Source of the DNA: DATAZK01 sp965199805
GTDB taxonomy: Bacteria > Actinomycetota > Actinomycetes > Frankiales > Frankiaceae
Assembly (NCBI GenBank): GCA_965199805.1
Contig: CBDATO010000001.1
Location: 1,736,001 to 1,800,000 of the forward strand
Length of the DNA stretch: 64,000 nt
Direction: 5' to 3'
Below are positions 28,970 to 38,345 of the stretch, piece by piece; the stretch's first letter is position 1; every line of letters begins with the position of its first letter. Under the pieces are notes generated by a model. That model had not been told where the DNA came from. It saw only the letters and a program-made list of their open reading frames with translations, and made no database searches. Position numbers and translations under genes: made by a program.

Positions 28970-30106
28970 GTGAGCATCGATCCTCCGGCGAGCGGCGGCT
29001 GGCGCGACGGTGACCCCGCCGGCCGCCGCCGCTTCGCCGACCTCGGCGACCTGGCGCTCGAGCGGGGTGGGCTGCTCACCGGGTGCCGGGTCGCGTACGA
29101 GACGTGGGGGCGGCCGCGTACCGACGCGTCGGGCGCGGTGACCAACGGGGTCCTGGTGCTGCACGCGCTCACCGGCGACTCGCACGTGATCGGCGAGGTC
29201 GAGCCCGGTCACCCCACGCCCGGCTGGTGGAACGGCCTGGTGGGCGCCGGCCGGGTCATCGACCCGGCCAAGCACTACGTGGTGTGCCCCAACGTGCTCG
29301 GCGGCTGCCAGGGGACGACCGGTCCGGCGTCACCGGCAGGGGACGGCCGGGCCTGGGGCAGCCGCTGGCCGCGTACGACGATCCGCGATCAGGTGCAGGC
29401 CGAGCAGCGGCTCGCCCGCGAGCTGAGGATCTCCCGGTGGCTGCTGGTGCTCGGCGGCTCGATGGGTGGCATGCGGGCGCTGGAGTGGGCCGTGAGCAGC
29501 CCCGATGCCGTCGCGAACCTCGCGGTCATCGCGTCGACCGGTGAGGCCAGCGCCGACCAGATCGGCATCCAGGGCACGCAGATCGACGTCATCCGGGCGG
29601 ATCCGTACTGGGCGGATGGCGACTACCACGACGCGCCGCGCGGCCCGGCGGCCGGACTCGGGCTGGCCCGGCGCATGGCCCACCTGACCTACCGCAGCGC
29701 CGCCGAGCTCGACAGCCGCTTCGGACGCGCGGCGCAGGACGACGTCGACCCGCTCGACGGCGGGCGCTGGCAGGTGCAGTCCTACCTCGAGCACCACGGC
29801 GAGAAGCTCGCCCGCCGGTTCGACGCCGGCAGCTACGTCGCGCTCACCGAGGCGATGAACAGCCACGAGGTCGGCCGCGACCGGGGTGGCCTCGAGGCGG
29901 CGCTCGCCACCGTCACCGCCCGCAGTGTGGTCGTCGGCATCGACAGCGACCGGCTCTACCCGCTGCAGCAGCAGGAGCGCCTGGCAGCGGGGCTCGCCGC
30001 CGTCACACCGGGTGGGCTGCAGGTCGTGCACTCCCCCTTCGGGCACGACGGCTTCCTCATCGAACGAGACGCGATCGCCCGGGCCGTGCAGCCGCTGCTC
30101 GACTGA
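28970..30106 (+). CDS. metX: Homoserine O-acetyltransferase
   Basis: A 378-residue alpha/beta-hydrolase acyltransferase that activates homoserine for methionine synthesis. The nucleophile is S164 in LGGSMGGMRALEW. Asp is in VVGIDSDRLYPLQQQ and His in SPFGHDGFLIE. VCPNVLGGCQGTTGP marks the MetX family. The GTG start is 22 bases after metY, so the pair is an operon. Acetyl versus succinyl specificity was not determined from residues; acetyl is inferred from pairing with metY. Confidence 0.94.
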   Translation: MSIDPPASGGWRDGDPAGRRRFADLGDLALERGGLLTGCRVAYETWGRPRTDASGAVTNGVLVLHALTGDSHVIGEVEPGHPTPGWWNGLVGAGRVIDPAKHYVVCPNVLGGCQGTTGPASPAGDGRAWGSRWPRTTIRDQVQAEQRLARELRISRWLLVLGGSMGGMRALEWAVSSPDAVANLAVIASTGEASADQIGIQGTQIDVIRADPYWADGDYHDAPRGPAAGLGLARRMAHLTYRSAAELDSRFGRAAQDDVDPLDGGRWQVQSYLEHHGEKLARRFDAGSYVALTEAMNSHEVGRDRGGLEAALATVTARSVVVGIDSDRLYPLQQQERLAAGLAAVTPGGLQVVHSPFGHDGFLIERDAIARAVQPLLD

Positions 30107-30112
30107 CGCCCC

Positions 30113-31069
30113 TCAGCGCTTCTCGACGGCCTGCTGGACCAGGTCGGCCATCAGCGTGTAGCCGACCGTCCGAGGATGCAGGTCCATGAGCTGGCAGTAG
30201 TACGTGAGCCGGCAGGCACTCGCCACCGCCTTCGGCACGACCCCGTACGGCGCGAAGCGCTCGGTCTGCGACAGCGGGACGTACGCGCCCGACGCCGCGG
30301 TGACGTCGACGAAGGTCGCGTCGATCTTCGCGTACGCCGCCGCGAGCGCGGGGTTGATGTACTCGCGGAAGCCCTGCGCCGAGCGGGCCGCAAGGGTGCG
30401 GCCGGAGTCCTTGTCGGACACGTAGCCGCCGAGGATCACGTCGGGGTAGGTCAGCCCGACGATCGGCGTCGTGGGCCCGGCGGCAGCACGCAGCCGCGGC
30501 AGGAAGCGATCGAGGTTGCGCGTCACGGTGGCGAGCGCGGACTGCAGGCATTTGCGCAGGTCGTCGACATGTGCACAGCGCGTGACGTCGTTGGCGCCGA
30601 TCACGACGGTGATCAGGCCGACCTCGCTGCGGTGGGCCGCGATGAAGTCGATCGCCGCGTCGGCCTGGCTCTCGTCGGAGTAGAGCGGCGCCTTGGGGCC
30701 GAGCAGCGGCAGCAGGCAGTCCGGCTCGTCGATCATGCCGGTGGTGGTGGCGCCGGAGCAGCCGTAGTTGACCAGCGTCAGCCCGGTGCCGGCGACCGTG
30801 CGTCCGGCCAACTGGTAGGCGAAGCCGTTGGTGGTGGTGCCGCCGGAGACGTCCTTGAGCGTGTTGGCTGCCGCGTCGGTGGGCTGCCAACCGGCGGCGT
30901 AGGAGTCGCCGAGCGAGACGTAGAACTTCTTGCCCGGCCCGGGGGTCTGGGGCGCAGGGGGATGGTCGGCCTCGATCTGCGCCGACGTGCTCGGTGACGG
31001 CGCGGGCGAGGCGGCCTCGTCAGGGGCCTGCGTGCTGCTGCAGGCCGCCAGTCCGACGGCCAGCGCCAC
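30113..31069 (-). CDS. Secreted SGNH-hydrolase lipoprotein
   Basis: An SGNH/GDSL esterase: block I SLGDSYAAG, Gly block NYGCSGATTTG, block III VIGANDV and block V DLHPRTVGY. Cysteines pair as in actinobacterial lipases. It would act outside the cell on an unknown ester. GTG 31069 is the only standard start in frame but leaves only nine residues before the lipobox LAAC. Extending upstream gives RSRRLPLVCLFVALAVGLAAC, a textbook lipoprotein signal, from an ACG at 31108 with GGAGG 5 bases upstream. ACG may be the true start, or the base may be wrong. It converges on metX. Confidence 0.85.
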   Translation of the reverse strand: MALAVGLAACSSTQAPDEAASPAPSPSTSAQIEADHPPAPQTPGPGKKFYVSLGDSYAAGWQPTDAAANTLKDVSGGTTTNGFAYQLAGRTVAGTGLTLVNYGCSGATTTGMIDEPDCLLPLLGPKAPLYSDESQADAAIDFIAAHRSEVGLITVVIGANDVTRCAHVDDLRKCLQSALATVTRNLDRFLPRLRAAAGPTTPIVGLTYPDVILGGYVSDKDSGRTLAARSAQGFREYINPALAAAYAKIDATFVDVTAASGAYVPLSQTERFAPYGVVPKAVASACRLTYYCQLMDLHPRTVGYTLMADLVQQAVEKR

Positions 31070-31270
31070 GAACAGGCAGACGAGCGGGAGCCGGCGCGAA
31101 CGGTCCGTCGTCGCCTCCGCAAGCCGGGGAAAGGGGATCTGCAGCAGGAAGGTAACCCGTCACGCTCCGTCGACCGGGCAGCTTTGCCGATAAGTCTGGC
31201 GCAGGCGCCGGACGCGCGCGACGATCGGTGCAGCCGGGAACGACCGGCGGACTCGAGGCAGGCGGCAGCA

Positions 31271-32515
31271 GTGACCGAGCAGGACGAACCGCACGGCGCG
31301 CAGCAGCCGTGGCGGGCGCCGCCGCCCGGCACCTACGTGAGCCCCTGGACCACCGGTTACGCACCGGTCCCCCCGTACCGGCGACCCCGCCGGCGGGTGC
31401 TGCCGGGGCTCGTCGCCGGGGTGGTCGCGCTCGCCCTGGCGGGTGGCGGCGCGCTGTACTCGACGCAGCTCAGGCTCCACGGATCGGGCACGTTGAGCGC
31501 GGCTCCGGCCGACACGTCGGCGACGCGCCGGGATCCCGGGCCCGCCCCCTCCGTCCCGGCCCCCGCGCCCACCGCCGCCGACCCGGTGCTCACCGTGCCG
31601 CAGGTCTCGGCCGTGGTCACCCCAGGCGTAGTCGTCATCACCGCCGACCTCGGCACGCAGAACGCGGAGGCCGCCGGCACCGGCATGGTGCTCACGCCGA
31701 CCGGCGAGATCCTCACCAACAACCACGTGATCGCCGGCGCCACCAGCATCGACGTCACGGTGGTCAACACCCACACCCAGTACACGGCCGACGTGGTGGG
31801 CACCTCGCCGGAGAACGACGTCGCGGTGCTGCAGCTGCGCGCGGCGGGCGGCCTGTCGACGATCCCGCTCGGCAATTCCGACACCGTCCGCAAGGGTCAG
31901 TCGGTCGTGGCGATCGGCAATGCCGGGGGCCGCGGCGAGCTGGACCTGGTGTCCGGCAACGTCGCCTCCATCGACCAGGCGATCACCGCCAGCGACGCGA
32001 ACGGCGGCAACAAGGAGCGGCTGACCGGGATGATCTCGGCCGAGGCCGACATCAAGGCCGGTGACTCTGGCGGGCCGCTGGCCGACCGGGCGGGCCGCGT
32101 CATCGGCATGAACACGGCGGCGTCCGCCACCGACGCGGGCAGCGGCGAGCCGACGTACGGCTTCGCGATCCCGATCAACCGGGCGCTGGCGGTCGCCGAG
32201 ACCATCCGGTCGACGGCGGGCACGGCTCCCCGCACCAGCCGGGGCTACCTCGGCGTGCAGGTGCGCGGCGCCATCCCGCCGGGCGGCGGCGCCCAGGTGC
32301 AGCTCGCCACCCCCGGCTCACCCGCGTACGCCGCCGGCCTCGCGCCCGGCGACGTCATCACGACGCTCGACGGCGACCCGGTCGACTCGCCCGCCGGCCT
32401 CACCGGCAGCCTCGCCGCGACCGCACCGGGACAGCGGGTGACCCTGGGGTGGACCGACACGCAGGGCCGGCAGCGCCTGGAGACGATCACGCTGGGCCGT
32501 AACGCGCCGGACTGA
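31271..32515 (+). CDS. HtrA/DegP-like membrane-anchored serine protease with PDZ domain
   Basis: A 414-residue protein: Pro-rich cytoplasmic N-terminus, one transmembrane helix (about 43-64), a Pro/Ala linker, a trypsin-like domain with H152 (TNNHVI), D183 (ENDVAVLQL) and S266 (GDSGGPL), then a PDZ domain (about 325-410, GSPAYAAGLAPGDVI). Such proteases degrade misfolded envelope proteins or act in regulated proteolysis. The GTG at 31271 gives a sensible start; the upstream extension is not convincing. Its stop is 6 bases from the stop of the converging hydrolase gene. Confidence 0.92.
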   Translation: MTEQDEPHGAQQPWRAPPPGTYVSPWTTGYAPVPPYRRPRRRVLPGLVAGVVALALAGGGALYSTQLRLHGSGTLSAAPADTSATRRDPGPAPSVPAPAPTAADPVLTVPQVSAVVTPGVVVITADLGTQNAEAAGTGMVLTPTGEILTNNHVIAGATSIDVTVVNTHTQYTADVVGTSPENDVAVLQLRAAGGLSTIPLGNSDTVRKGQSVVAIGNAGGRGELDLVSGNVASIDQAITASDANGGNKERLTGMISAEADIKAGDSGGPLADRAGRVIGMNTAASATDAGSGEPTYGFAIPINRALAVAETIRSTAGTAPRTSRGYLGVQVRGAIPPGGGAQVQLATPGSPAYAAGLAPGDVITTLDGDPVDSPAGLTGSLAATAPGQRVTLGWTDTQGRQRLETITLGRNAPD

Positions 32516-32521
32516 CTCAGG

Positions 32522-34081
32522 TCAGCGCGTCGGGAAGCTCACCGTCCGCGCCTCGGCCTGCAGCTTCGGCAAGTCCTCCGCCAGCACGTGGCCGACGGTG
32601 ACCGCACCGGCGGCGGAGCGGTCGTACGCGCTGAGGTAGCGGGCGGGACTGCCGTACAGCGCCGTCAGCGTGGCCGGCGGGAGCGGCTTGCTGCTGCCGA
32701 GCAGGGCACAGATCGGCTTGGCCGACCCCGGCACGCCCGACTCGACGACGACCGGCACGTCCACGGCCGGCGTGCGGATCCCGCCCAGCACGATGCCGCG
32801 GCCGTCACGGGCGAGGGTCGGGCCGGTGTGCTCCAAGCGCGGTGCGCTGGGCGGGACCGTCCCCGTACGCACCCAGCGCTCCAGCGCCGCGACCGCCGCC
32901 TTGACGACGTAGTGCTGCGGCCCGGAGTTGATCGCGTTGCCGCAGCCCAGCACCGACCCGGCCGCCGTACCCACCGCATAGGTGTCGGAGTGCGCCGTGC
33001 CCGCCACCTCCCAGAGCCGGAAGCGGTCGGTGTCGGGCTGCTCGGCCCGGTCGTAGCGCAGCAGGTTGATGTCGGTCTCGGTCTCGAAGACGAGCACCGG
33101 GACCGACGAGTCGGCACGGATGCGGTACGCGCCGTCGACCACCGACGCGCCGTTGCCGGCGCCGGTGAGCGGGGCCGCCCCACCACCGCGGCTGTGGATG
33201 AAGAAGCCGTCGAACTCCTGGGTCAGCGGTTGCACGCCGTCGACGTACGTGGTGAGGCGGGCGGCCGACTGCGACTCGCCGAGCGCGATCACCCGCGCGG
33301 GCTTCAGGCCGCCGAGCACGTCGACCGTGCCGGGCTCGCGCAGACCCTGCGCGACCTGCGTGAAGATGTCGTACGAGTACGCGTCGCCCGGCTGCCGCAG
33401 CGTGCCGTAACGGGCGGGGTCGGCCTTGCGCAGGCCGGGCAGCGATAACCCGGGCACCAGCTGGCTCGCGATGTCGCCCGGGCTGGAGCCGTCGATGCCG
33501 ACCTGCTGGGCGGAGACGCCGACGTACGCGTAGCCGGAGCGCTTGAGCTCGTCGGCCGCGTACGTGTAGTCCGGCCCGCTGTCGGCGCCGGCGCTGACGT
33601 TCAGCCACTCGACGACGACCGTGCCGTTGAAGCGGGCGGGGTCGGCGGGGGTGCGGACGATGATCCGGGTGCGGTAGCCGGCGCTGCCGCCCGGCCGAAG
33701 CGTCCACTGCCCGTCCGCGGGCTCGCCGGCGGAGAGGTAGCTGGTTGCCGTTCCGGCCGCCTCGTACTCCGCCACCCGCTGCGTCGGCGACGACGTGAGG
33801 TCGGCGGCGCTCAGCAGGCTGATGCCCTTGCCGGCGGTCAGCGGCCCGCGGAAGACGGCCGCGGCGGACGTCCGCACGGGCGAAGGGACCGCGGTCGGAG
33901 CAGTGCTGCCGGGTGCCGAACTGGTGGGTGCGGAACTGCCGGGTGCCGAACCGGTGGGTGCCGAACTGGTGGGCGTCGCGCTGCTCGGTGCCGCCTCGGG
34001 GGTGCTGCCGGAGCTGCACGCCGCCAGGCCGAGCAAAACCACGGCCACGGCGGCGGCCTGCCGACCCCGGGCGCTCCTCAC
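32522..34081 (-). CDS. Secreted alpha/beta-hydrolase-domain lipoprotein
   Basis: A 519-residue lipoprotein with signal peptide and lipobox LAAC, a Ser/Ala/Pro/Thr linker (23-70) built partly from 15-bp repeats, and a large hydrolase domain. Candidate nucleophile Ser is in IALGESQSAARL, an acid around VFETETDINLL and His in VAGTAHSDTYAVG. It fits the 'alpha/beta hydrolase domain-containing' family of unknown substrate. Its start overlaps the thioesterase stop (ATGA-type, 34078-34081), indicating translational coupling downstream of that gene. Confidence 0.82.
   Translation of the reverse strand: MRSARGRQAAAVAVVLLGLAACSSGSTPEAAPSSATPTSSAPTGSAPGSSAPTSSAPGSTAPTAVPSPVRTSAAAVFRGPLTAGKGISLLSAADLTSSPTQRVAEYEAAGTATSYLSAGEPADGQWTLRPGGSAGYRTRIIVRTPADPARFNGTVVVEWLNVSAGADSGPDYTYAADELKRSGYAYVGVSAQQVGIDGSSPGDIASQLVPGLSLPGLRKADPARYGTLRQPGDAYSYDIFTQVAQGLREPGTVDVLGGLKPARVIALGESQSAARLTTYVDGVQPLTQEFDGFFIHSRGGGAAPLTGAGNGASVVDGAYRIRADSSVPVLVFETETDINLLRYDRAEQPDTDRFRLWEVAGTAHSDTYAVGTAAGSVLGCGNAINSGPQHYVVKAAVAALERWVRTGTVPPSAPRLEHTGPTLARDGRGIVLGGIRTPAVDVPVVVESGVPGSAKPICALLGSSKPLPPATLTALYGSPARYLSAYDRSAAGAVTVGHVLAEDLPKLQAEARTVSFPTR
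33911..33970. repeat. Four tandem 15-bp repeats in a lipoprotein linker
   Basis: GGGTGCCGAACTGGT-type units occur at 33911, 33926, 33941 and 33956, with degraded copies on both sides (33896, 33971). On the coding (minus) strand they encode repeated SAP(G/T)S/T pentapeptides in the linker. Copy number may vary between strains without shifting the frame. Confidence 0.75.
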
Positions 34082-34731
34082 CTCAGGCCCAGTGCGGCCT
34101 TGTAGTCACCGTCACGCGGGGCGATGAAGAGGCCCTCAGCCTCGGTCAGCAGCACGCCGTCCAGGTGGCAGGTGCCCTTGATGATCCGCTTGCGCCCGTC
34201 GGCCCGCTCCTGCCAGGCGCGGACGGCGAGCTCGCGGTGCAGCGGGGTCGGCTTGCGGTAGCGCACCGTCAGCGAGCCGGTGAAGCCGGCCGACAGCTGC
34301 GCGAAGCCGAGCAGCTCGTCGAACATGGCGGCGACCATCCCGCCGTGCACGTGGCCGGGCGGCCCCTCGTACGCGGAGCCGAAGGTCACCGTGCCGGCCA
34401 CCTCGTACGAGCCGTCCTCCCGGTCGTCGAGGTGGACGAACATCGGCGGAGCCAGCGGGTTGCTCCGGCCCGACAGCGGGCTGTGCTCGACGAAGTCGCG
34501 CGGCTCGAGCCCGGCCTCGCTGACCTGCCACGCCGAGTCGCGGGCCCGCATGCCGTCCAGCCGGTCGGCGAACGCGGACGCCGCCTCCGCCGCGGCCCTC
34601 GACGCGTCGGCGGGCGGGCGTACCAGTGCGAGCCGGTTGATGATCCGGCGCAGCTGCTCGGCCAGCCGGCGGGCCTCGACGACATCGGGCTCGGCGGCTT
34701 CGGGATCGCGCGCGCCCTGCAGAGCTGACAT
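34078..34731 (-). CDS. Hotdog-fold thioesterase (PaaI-like)
   Basis: A 217-residue acyl-CoA thioesterase-like protein. The C-terminal hotdog domain has GPPGHVHGGMVAAMFDELLG, the conserved substrate-site segment, and a following TGSLTVRYRKPTPLHREL strand pair. The N-terminal 80 residues are an added helical region. The substrate is unknown. It overlaps the downstream hydrolase gene by four bases and is divergent from a decayed oxidase gene. Confidence 0.85.
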   Translation of the reverse strand: MSALQGARDPEAAEPDVVEARRLAEQLRRIINRLALVRPPADASRAAAEAASAFADRLDGMRARDSAWQVSEAGLEPRDFVEHSPLSGRSNPLAPPMFVHLDDREDGSYEVAGTVTFGSAYEGPPGHVHGGMVAAMFDELLGFAQLSAGFTGSLTVRYRKPTPLHRELAVRAWQERADGRKRIIKGTCHLDGVLLTEAEGLFIAPRDGDYKAALGLR

Positions 34732-34755
34732 GCGACGACCGTAACGGGCGGCCGT

Positions 34756-34789
34756 CGGACGGCTGTCGCTGACCGGACAAAGCCGTCCG
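34756..34789. repeat. 9-bp inverted repeat at the 5' edge of the oxidase remnant
   Basis: CGGACGGCT (34756-34764) and AGCCGTCCG (34781-34789) are exact reverse complements with a 16-base loop. They sit where the FAD-oxidase remnant begins, so the repeat may mark the deletion end, or may just be a hairpin between divergent genes. Confidence 0.4.
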
Positions 34790-35815
34790 CCACGCCGCCG
34801 CGCACGGTCTCGTCGTCCGGGTGCAGGCCACCGGGCACGGGTGCGCCGAGATGGCGGACGGGCTGCTGATCAGCACGCGCGAGATGACAGGAATCGAGCT
34901 CGACCCCGCGACCGGCATCGCCACCGTGCAGCCGGGCGTACGCATGCGCGACCTGATCGCGGCCGCGGCCCCGCACGGGCTCGCGCCGCGGGCCGGCTCC
35001 AGCCCCGACGTCGGCGTGATCGGCTACACGCTCGGCGGCGGCATGCCCATCACGGCCCGCACCACCGGCTACGCCTCCGACGCCCTGCTGCGCGCCGACG
35101 TGGTGCTGGCCGACGGCCGGCAGGTCACCGTGGGCGCGAGCTCCGAGCCCGACCTCTTCTGGGCGCTGCGCGGTGGCAAGGGCCCGTTCTGCATCGTCAC
35201 CTCGATGACGCTGCAGCTCGACCGGATCGCGTCCGTGTACGGCGGCTCGCTCTTCTACGCCGGCGAGCACGCCCGCACGGTGCTGCGCGCCTACCGCGAC
35301 TGGACCACCACGCTGCCGGAGGAGATGTCGACGAGCGTCGCCCTCTACCGGCTGCCGCCGGCTCCCGACGTGCCGGAGCCGCTGCGCGGCGTGCTGACGG
35401 CCTGCATCCGCATCGTGCACGTGGGCGACGCCGCCACCGGTGCCGCGCTGGTCGCACCGATGCAGGAGGTCGCACCCGTGATCTTCGGCGGGGTCGGCAA
35501 GATGCCGTACGCGGCGACCCCGATCATCTACAACGACCCGGCCGGCCCGCTGCCGATCCTGGGTCGCCCACACCGTCGGCATCGTCACCCCCCGAGCTGG
35601 CCGAGGTCACCCCGGGCGTCCTCGCCGCGATCGACGCCGTTTTCGCCCCGGCCGCAGCCGGCGGCGCGCAGGTCAACTTCAGCGACCACATCCCGGCCAC
35701 CGACGTCTGGGGACCGGAGGCGCTAAGCCGGCTGATGGCCGTCAAGCAGGCGTACGACCCGACCAACCGCTTCCGCGGACCGCTCGACTTCGTCCCGGCG
35801 CTGCCCGTCCAGTAA
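34779..35815 (+). pseudogene. Decayed FAD-binding oxidoreductase
   Basis: A remnant of a BBE-like FAD-linked oxidase. VRVQATGHG, GSSPDVGVIGYTLGGG and LFWALRGGKGPFCIVT are FAD-domain motifs; the C-terminus ends KQAYDPTNRFRGPLDF, the family signature. The frame opens after a stop at 34770-34772 without the usual first 50-60 residues. Reading frame changes near 35560 (NDPAGPLPIL to VAHTVGIVTP, with some 100 or more residues missing) and again in a C6 run at 35588-35593 (to PELAEVTPGVL). Three lesions make it inactive. Confidence 0.85.
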
Positions 35816-35862
35816 CCGCCCCGATGACCCGGCCCGCCGCTCGGTAACCGGGCTCGCGGGCC

Positions 35863-37170
35863 GTGGTCAGGCACTATCCGGAGGTGGTCGCACCCGTCCA
35901 GACGCCCGCTCCGGCCCCGCCCGCGCCGCCCACCGTCCTGACGGCGGACGAGCAGCTGCGCCGCTCCGCCCTGCGCCGGATGAAGACGATCGCGGGCTGC
36001 CTGCTGCTCGTCGCCGTGGTGCTCTACCTGCTCACGCGCAACGACGACGGCTTCCGCGGGTTCGTCAACGCGGGTGCCGAAGCGGCGATGGTCGGCGGCC
36101 TCGCCGACTGGTTCGCGGTCACCGCCCTGTTCCGCCACCCGCTCGGCCTGCCGATCCCGCACACGGCACTCATCCCGAACCGCAAGGACATGATCGGGCG
36201 CAGCCTGGAGTCCTTCGTCGCGTCGAACTTCCTGTCCGAGGACGTCGTCAAGGACAAGATCGCCCGAGCCCAGATCGCCGCCCGGGTCGGCACCTGGCTC
36301 GAGCAGCCCGAGCACGCCGCTCGGGTGAGCCGCGAGGCGGCGACCGCCGTCCGCGCCGCCATGAAGGTGCTGCGCGACGAGGACGTCGTCGAGGTGCTCG
36401 AGTCGGCGCTGCTGCGCAAGGTGACCGGCGTGCCGTGGGGGCCGCCGCTCGGCCGGCTGCTCGGCAAGGTCGTCGACGACGGGGCCCACCACCGGCTGGT
36501 CGACATCGGTGTCGACGCCGCGCACAACTGGCTACTGAACAACGAGGCCACCTTCGGCGAGATCGTGGCCAGCCGGGCTCCGAAGTGGGCGCCCACGTTC
36601 GTCAACGACGTCGTCGCCGGACGGGCGTACGAGAAGGCGCTCGACTTCGTCCGCGACATGCAGGCCGACCCGGGCCACCCCACCCGGCTCGCGATCGACA
36701 ACCTGCTGCGCAAGTTCGGCGACGACCTGCGCACCGATCCGAAGCTCATCGACGACGTGGAGCGCTGGAAGGCGCAGCTGCTCGAGCGCGACGACGTCCG
36801 CGACAGCGTCGGCCGGATCTGGACCACCGGGCGCACCATGCTGCTCGACGCCGTCGACGACGAGTCCGGGGAGCTGCGCCGCCGTGTGGCCGAAGGGGTG
36901 GCCGAGCTCGGGCACCGCCTCGCGACCGACCCGGAGCTGCAGGGCAAGGTCGACGGCTACATCTGCGACGCCGCCGCGCACGCCGCCAGCTCCTACAGCG
37001 GCGAGGTCGCGACGATCATCTCCGAGACCATCGCGCGGTGGGACGGGCAGGAGGCCTCCCGGCGCATCGAGCTGATGGTGGGCCGTGACCTGCAGTTCAT
37101 CCGGATCAACGGCACGGTCGTCGGCACCATCGTCGGGCTGCTGATCCACACCGTCAGCGTGCTGCTCTAG
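35863..37170 (+). CDS. DUF445 family membrane protein
   Basis: A 435-residue protein with a Pro-rich N-terminus, a transmembrane helix at about 46-60 (AGCLLLVAVVLYLLT), the DUF445 signature AEAAMVGGLADWFAVTALFRHPLGLPIPHTALIP, a long helical middle and a C-terminal hydrophobic helix (NGTVVGTIVGLLIHTVSVLL). Function of the family is unknown. Starts at GTG 35863 or GTG 35884 are both possible. The stop overlaps that of the convergent PHP gene in a shared CTAG. Confidence 0.85.
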   Translation: MVRHYPEVVAPVQTPAPAPPAPPTVLTADEQLRRSALRRMKTIAGCLLLVAVVLYLLTRNDDGFRGFVNAGAEAAMVGGLADWFAVTALFRHPLGLPIPHTALIPNRKDMIGRSLESFVASNFLSEDVVKDKIARAQIAARVGTWLEQPEHAARVSREAATAVRAAMKVLRDEDVVEVLESALLRKVTGVPWGPPLGRLLGKVVDDGAHHRLVDIGVDAAHNWLLNNEATFGEIVASRAPKWAPTFVNDVVAGRAYEKALDFVRDMQADPGHPTRLAIDNLLRKFGDDLRTDPKLIDDVERWKAQLLERDDVRDSVGRIWTTGRTMLLDAVDDESGELRRRVAEGVAELGHRLATDPELQGKVDGYICDAAAHAASSYSGEVATIISETIARWDGQEASRRIELMVGRDLQFIRINGTVVGTIVGLLIHTVSVLL

Positions 37171-38306
37171 CGCCCGATCCAGAACGGGCTCGCGTACGCG
37201 ATGCTCCGGCCGTAGCCGGCGACGTCCCGGGGCGCCCCGCCATCCGCCCGGCCGGACGGGTCGGTCACCCGCAGCACGAGCCACGGCTCGTCGGGGTGCA
37301 CGCGGACCCCGGTGCACAGCACACCGGCGCCCGACACGATCCGGCCGATCTCCTCGACCACCGGGTCACCCTGCCCCCAGCGCAGCAGCTGCAGCGAGAG
37401 CTCCATGCCGTCGGCCAGCGGTCCGAGGTCGACGTCGACCTCCAGCGGCAGCTCGGTCGGGTCCGCGGGCCGCTCCACGGCCGAGCCCATGAGGACCCCG
37501 TCCAGGGTCGAGGCGAGCCGCAGCCCCCACACCCGCGCGGCGAACGTACGGCGGGCTCGCAGCGCCTCCTGCACCCCGGCCCGCGACAGCTCGCGGACGT
37601 ACAGGCCGGTACGGCCCTTGCCCTGCGGGTGGCCCCAGTCCTTGCCGTGCTCGTCCGTCACGCCGATCAGGCCGGGCCGCCAGCCCTGATCCAGGCACTG
37701 CACCAGCGGCGATCCGGCGGTGTCGTCGCCGCCGAACAGGTAGTCGTCGGTCTTGTTGAACATCTCGAGGCCGACCATCCGCGGCACCAGCGGCTGGCGG
37801 AGCACGAAGTCGTTGAAGCGCAGCACCGTGCCGCGCCCACCCGGGTGGTTGAACGACGTGAGGGCGTCCGCCGCCTCCGTCGACTGCAGCCAGTCGTAGA
37901 GCCGCTCGAGGTCACGCGCGCCCGCACTGGCGGGACCGATCCAGCTCGGGGTGCCCCACACGTTCATGTGGCCGAGGTAGGGGTGCGACCACTCATAGCC
38001 GCGCATGGCGACGAAGCTGCCCGGGTCGTCGGCGGTCGCCGCGAGCTGCTCGAGCTCCCGCCAGCCGCGCTCGTCGAGGCCGTGGCCCCAGCCGTTCTGG
38101 GACAGGAAGGCGTGGTCGGTGATCGCGGCCGCGTCGAGCCCGGCCGAGCGCATCGAGCCGAAGGCGGACTTCGCCTCACCGCGGCCGTCGGAGAGCTTGG
38201 TGTGGTTGTGCAGGTCGGCGTGGACGAGGGCGAGCCCTCGCACGAGCGGCGACCGGCGGCTGGTGCCGTAGGCGTCGCGTGCGTCGGGATCGAGAATGGC
38301 CTGCAC
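37167..38306 (-). CDS. PHP-domain metallohydrolase (CehA/McbA family-like)
   Basis: A 379-residue protein. The PHP metal-site motifs are visible: ADLHNHTKLSDG near the N-terminus, AAAITDHAF, SFNHPGG and GVTDEHGKDW. PHP enzymes use a trinuclear metal centre for phosphoester or ester hydrolysis. The CehA/McbA-like group contains carbaryl hydrolases, but substrate cannot be inferred. A beta-rich C-terminal part follows (about 280-379). The GTG start is 39 bases from the divergent gdh start. Confidence 0.8.
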   Translation of the reverse strand: MQAILDPDARDAYGTSRRSPLVRGLALVHADLHNHTKLSDGRGEAKSAFGSMRSAGLDAAAITDHAFLSQNGWGHGLDERGWRELEQLAATADDPGSFVAMRGYEWSHPYLGHMNVWGTPSWIGPASAGARDLERLYDWLQSTEAADALTSFNHPGGRGTVLRFNDFVLRQPLVPRMVGLEMFNKTDDYLFGGDDTAGSPLVQCLDQGWRPGLIGVTDEHGKDWGHPQGKGRTGLYVRELSRAGVQEALRARRTFAARVWGLRLASTLDGVLMGSAVERPADPTELPLEVDVDLGPLADGMELSLQLLRWGQGDPVVEEIGRIVSGAGVLCTGVRVHPDEPWLVLRVTDPSGRADGGAPRDVAGYGRSIAYASPFWIGR

Positions 38307-38345
38307 TGCAACAGTCTCTCAAGGCGGAGCGGTTACGGTGCCCGC

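Noticed and set aside
33896..33985. CRISPR-like array from the 15-bp repeats
   Set aside because: Units are contiguous without spacers and encode an in-frame protein linker.
37296..38345. Long N-terminal extension of glutamate dehydrogenase
   Set aside because: It is antisense to the PHP-domain gene and absent from the family; GTG 38346 gives the normal N-terminus.
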